From positions 211,178 to 275,177 of the forward strand of contig NZ_JALBGC010000007.1 of NCBI RefSeq assembly GCF_022631375.1: a DNA stretch of 64,000 nucleotides, read 5' to 3'. The position numbers were made by a program, and so were the translations under genes. This document shows, in pieces, positions 62,947-64,000 of the stretch. The notes beneath the pieces are model-generated. The model had not been told where the DNA came from. It worked only from the letters and a program-made list of their open reading frames with translations, and did no database searches. This stretch comes from Hymenobacter cyanobacteriorum (GTDB lineage Bacteria; Bacteroidota; Bacteroidia; Cytophagales; Hymenobacteraceae). The first letter of the stretch is position 1. Every line of letters begins with the position of its first letter.

Positions 62947-63816
62947 ATGAACCCCGCCATCCTGCTCCCCGCCGCCAGCTATACCTTCGCCACCATCCAA
63001 AAGGTGAGCGGCGCCGGCCCACCCGTGCCCGCCTCCGACCAGCTCGCCGCCGAGGAGCCGCTCGAAATCCGCATCGGCTACGAGGTAGCTGGCGCGCGGG
63101 AGCACCGCACGCTTTCCGTAACGATGCGCACACCCGGCCACGACGAGGAACTGGCCGCCGGCTTCCTGCTTACGGAGGGCATTATTCACAATAAGGCCGA
63201 CCTGCTGGGCATCATCCCTTGCCCCGATGTGCAGAAGGAAGAAGAAGCTGGCAACGTCGTCCGCGCCGAGCTGGCTGCCCACGTCAAAGTCGATTTCCAA
63301 GCCATGGAACGACATTTCTACACCAGTTCCAGCTGCGGCGTGTGCGGCAAAACCAGCATCGATGCCGTGCGCACCGCCTCCTGCCCCGTGCTGTCCGCAG
63401 CCGGCCCGCACCTCAGCGCCGCCACGGTGCACCAGCTGCCGGAGAAGTTGCGCGCCGCCCAGGCCGGCTTCGAGCAAACCGGCGGGCAGCACGCCTCGGC
63501 GCTATTTTCGCCTGAGGGCGAATTGCTGCTGCTGCGCGAAGACGTAGGCCGCCACAATGCGCTGGACAAGGTGATTGGCGCGGCGCTGCTGGCCGGCTGG
63601 CTGCCGCTACACCAGCACGTGCTGCTGGTGAGTGGCCGCGTCAGCTTCGAACTGGTGCAGAAGGCGGCGGCGGCGGGCATTGGCGTGCTGGCGGCCGTGG
63701 GCGCGCCCAGCAGCCTGGCCATTCAGGCCGCCGAGAGCTTTGGGATGACGGTGCTGGGCTTCGTGCGCAACGAGCGTTTCAACATCTACTGCCACGGCTG
63801 GCGGCTGATAGCCTGA
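62947..63816 (+). CDS. fdhD: Formate dehydrogenase accessory sulfurtransferase
   Basis: A 289-residue protein that transfers sulfur to the molybdenum cofactor before its insertion into formate dehydrogenase. The sulfur-carrying Cys pair is in YTSSSCGVCGKTSIDAVRTA. MRTPGHDEELAAGFLLTEGI, EDVGRHNALDKVIGAALLAG and ISRxS-type VSGRVSFELVQKAAAAGIGV are standard. The start at 62947 is natural. A formate dehydrogenase gene is not in the window. Downstream, 63817-64000 contains no visible gene. Confidence 0.96.
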   Translation: MNPAILLPAASYTFATIQKVSGAGPPVPASDQLAAEEPLEIRIGYEVAGAREHRTLSVTMRTPGHDEELAAGFLLTEGIIHNKADLLGIIPCPDVQKEEEAGNVVRAELAAHVKVDFQAMERHFYTSSSCGVCGKTSIDAVRTASCPVLSAAGPHLSAATVHQLPEKLRAAQAGFEQTGGQHASALFSPEGELLLLREDVGRHNALDKVIGAALLAGWLPLHQHVLLVSGRVSFELVQKAAAAGIGVLAAVGAPSSLAIQAAESFGMTVLGFVRNERFNIYCHGWRLIA

Positions 63817-64000
63817 CGCCGAAAGCAACAAACTTGCTTAACAGCTATAGTTCGGCAACGCCTTCCGATGCCAGCCGTTTAACTCGTATGATTGTCATGC
63901 CTTTCTGCGAAAGGTAGCCGGAGCAGGAAGCAGGGTCACCACGTTTAACTAAACGCGAAGCTGCGGCCTCGACGTTGCTCAAAAGAAAGCGTGCCCTGTT

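Overview
The window looks like a chromosomal segment of a high-GC member of the Bacteroidota, most likely Hymenobacter or a close relative in the Cytophagales. The signs are a SusC/SusD pair, T9SS-type C-terminal sorting regions, TAnnTTTG-type -7 promoter boxes, DUF5686 and 7TM-DISM proteins, strong GC bias and codon use. No rRNA, tRNA, CRISPR array, phage or complete insertion sequence was seen. Genus assignment is inference.

Layout. (1) 0-1.4 kb: a small DUF6150-like secreted protein and tpiA. (2) 1.5-13.7 kb, minus strand: a polysaccharide utilisation locus read in the order GH3 lipoprotein, SusC, SusD, PKD-type surface lipoprotein, GH16 lipoprotein, secreted GH16, two-module T9SS protein. 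The enzyme set (two GH16 endoglucanases plus a GH3) points to laminarin or another beta-1,3-glucan. (3) 13.9-22 kb: two 7TM-DISM membrane sensors. The one next to the PUL ends in an IS1595-transposase-type zinc ribbon instead of a normal output domain; the other ends in a LuxR-like helix-turn-helix. Between them lie a DUF5686 outer-membrane protein and a coupled membrane-protein/hypothetical pair. (4) 22-25 kb: two large secreted proteins. (5) 25-29 kb: a GMC oxidoreductase with its gluconate-dehydrogenase-subunit-3-like partner and a GH1-like glycosidase. (6) 29-35 kb: an OFA-family transporter with a 48-residue partner, an SDR, an OmpA/PA14 protein and envelope genes. (7) 35-41 kb: metH-metF behind a SAM-I riboswitch.

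(8) 41-64 kb: a dispersed molybdenum-cofactor region: moeA, moaC, a MobB-like/MobA fusion, moaE, moaD, moaA, a MOT1-type molybdate transporter and fdhD. Interleaved are an S41 peptidase, a hybrid histidine kinase, two MFS exporters, a cupin/SDR pair, an acyl-CoA thioesterase behind a cobalamin riboswitch, and a dicarboxylate symporter. No molybdoenzyme is encoded here, so the cofactor's client lies elsewhere.

The most striking non-coding feature is a set of about 20 intergenic inverted repeats of 70-115 bp, falling into at least five sequence classes. They sit between genes throughout the window, often touching or supplying the upstream gene's stop codon. The most unusual protein is the 7TM-DISM sensor with a transposase-derived zinc-ribbon output.
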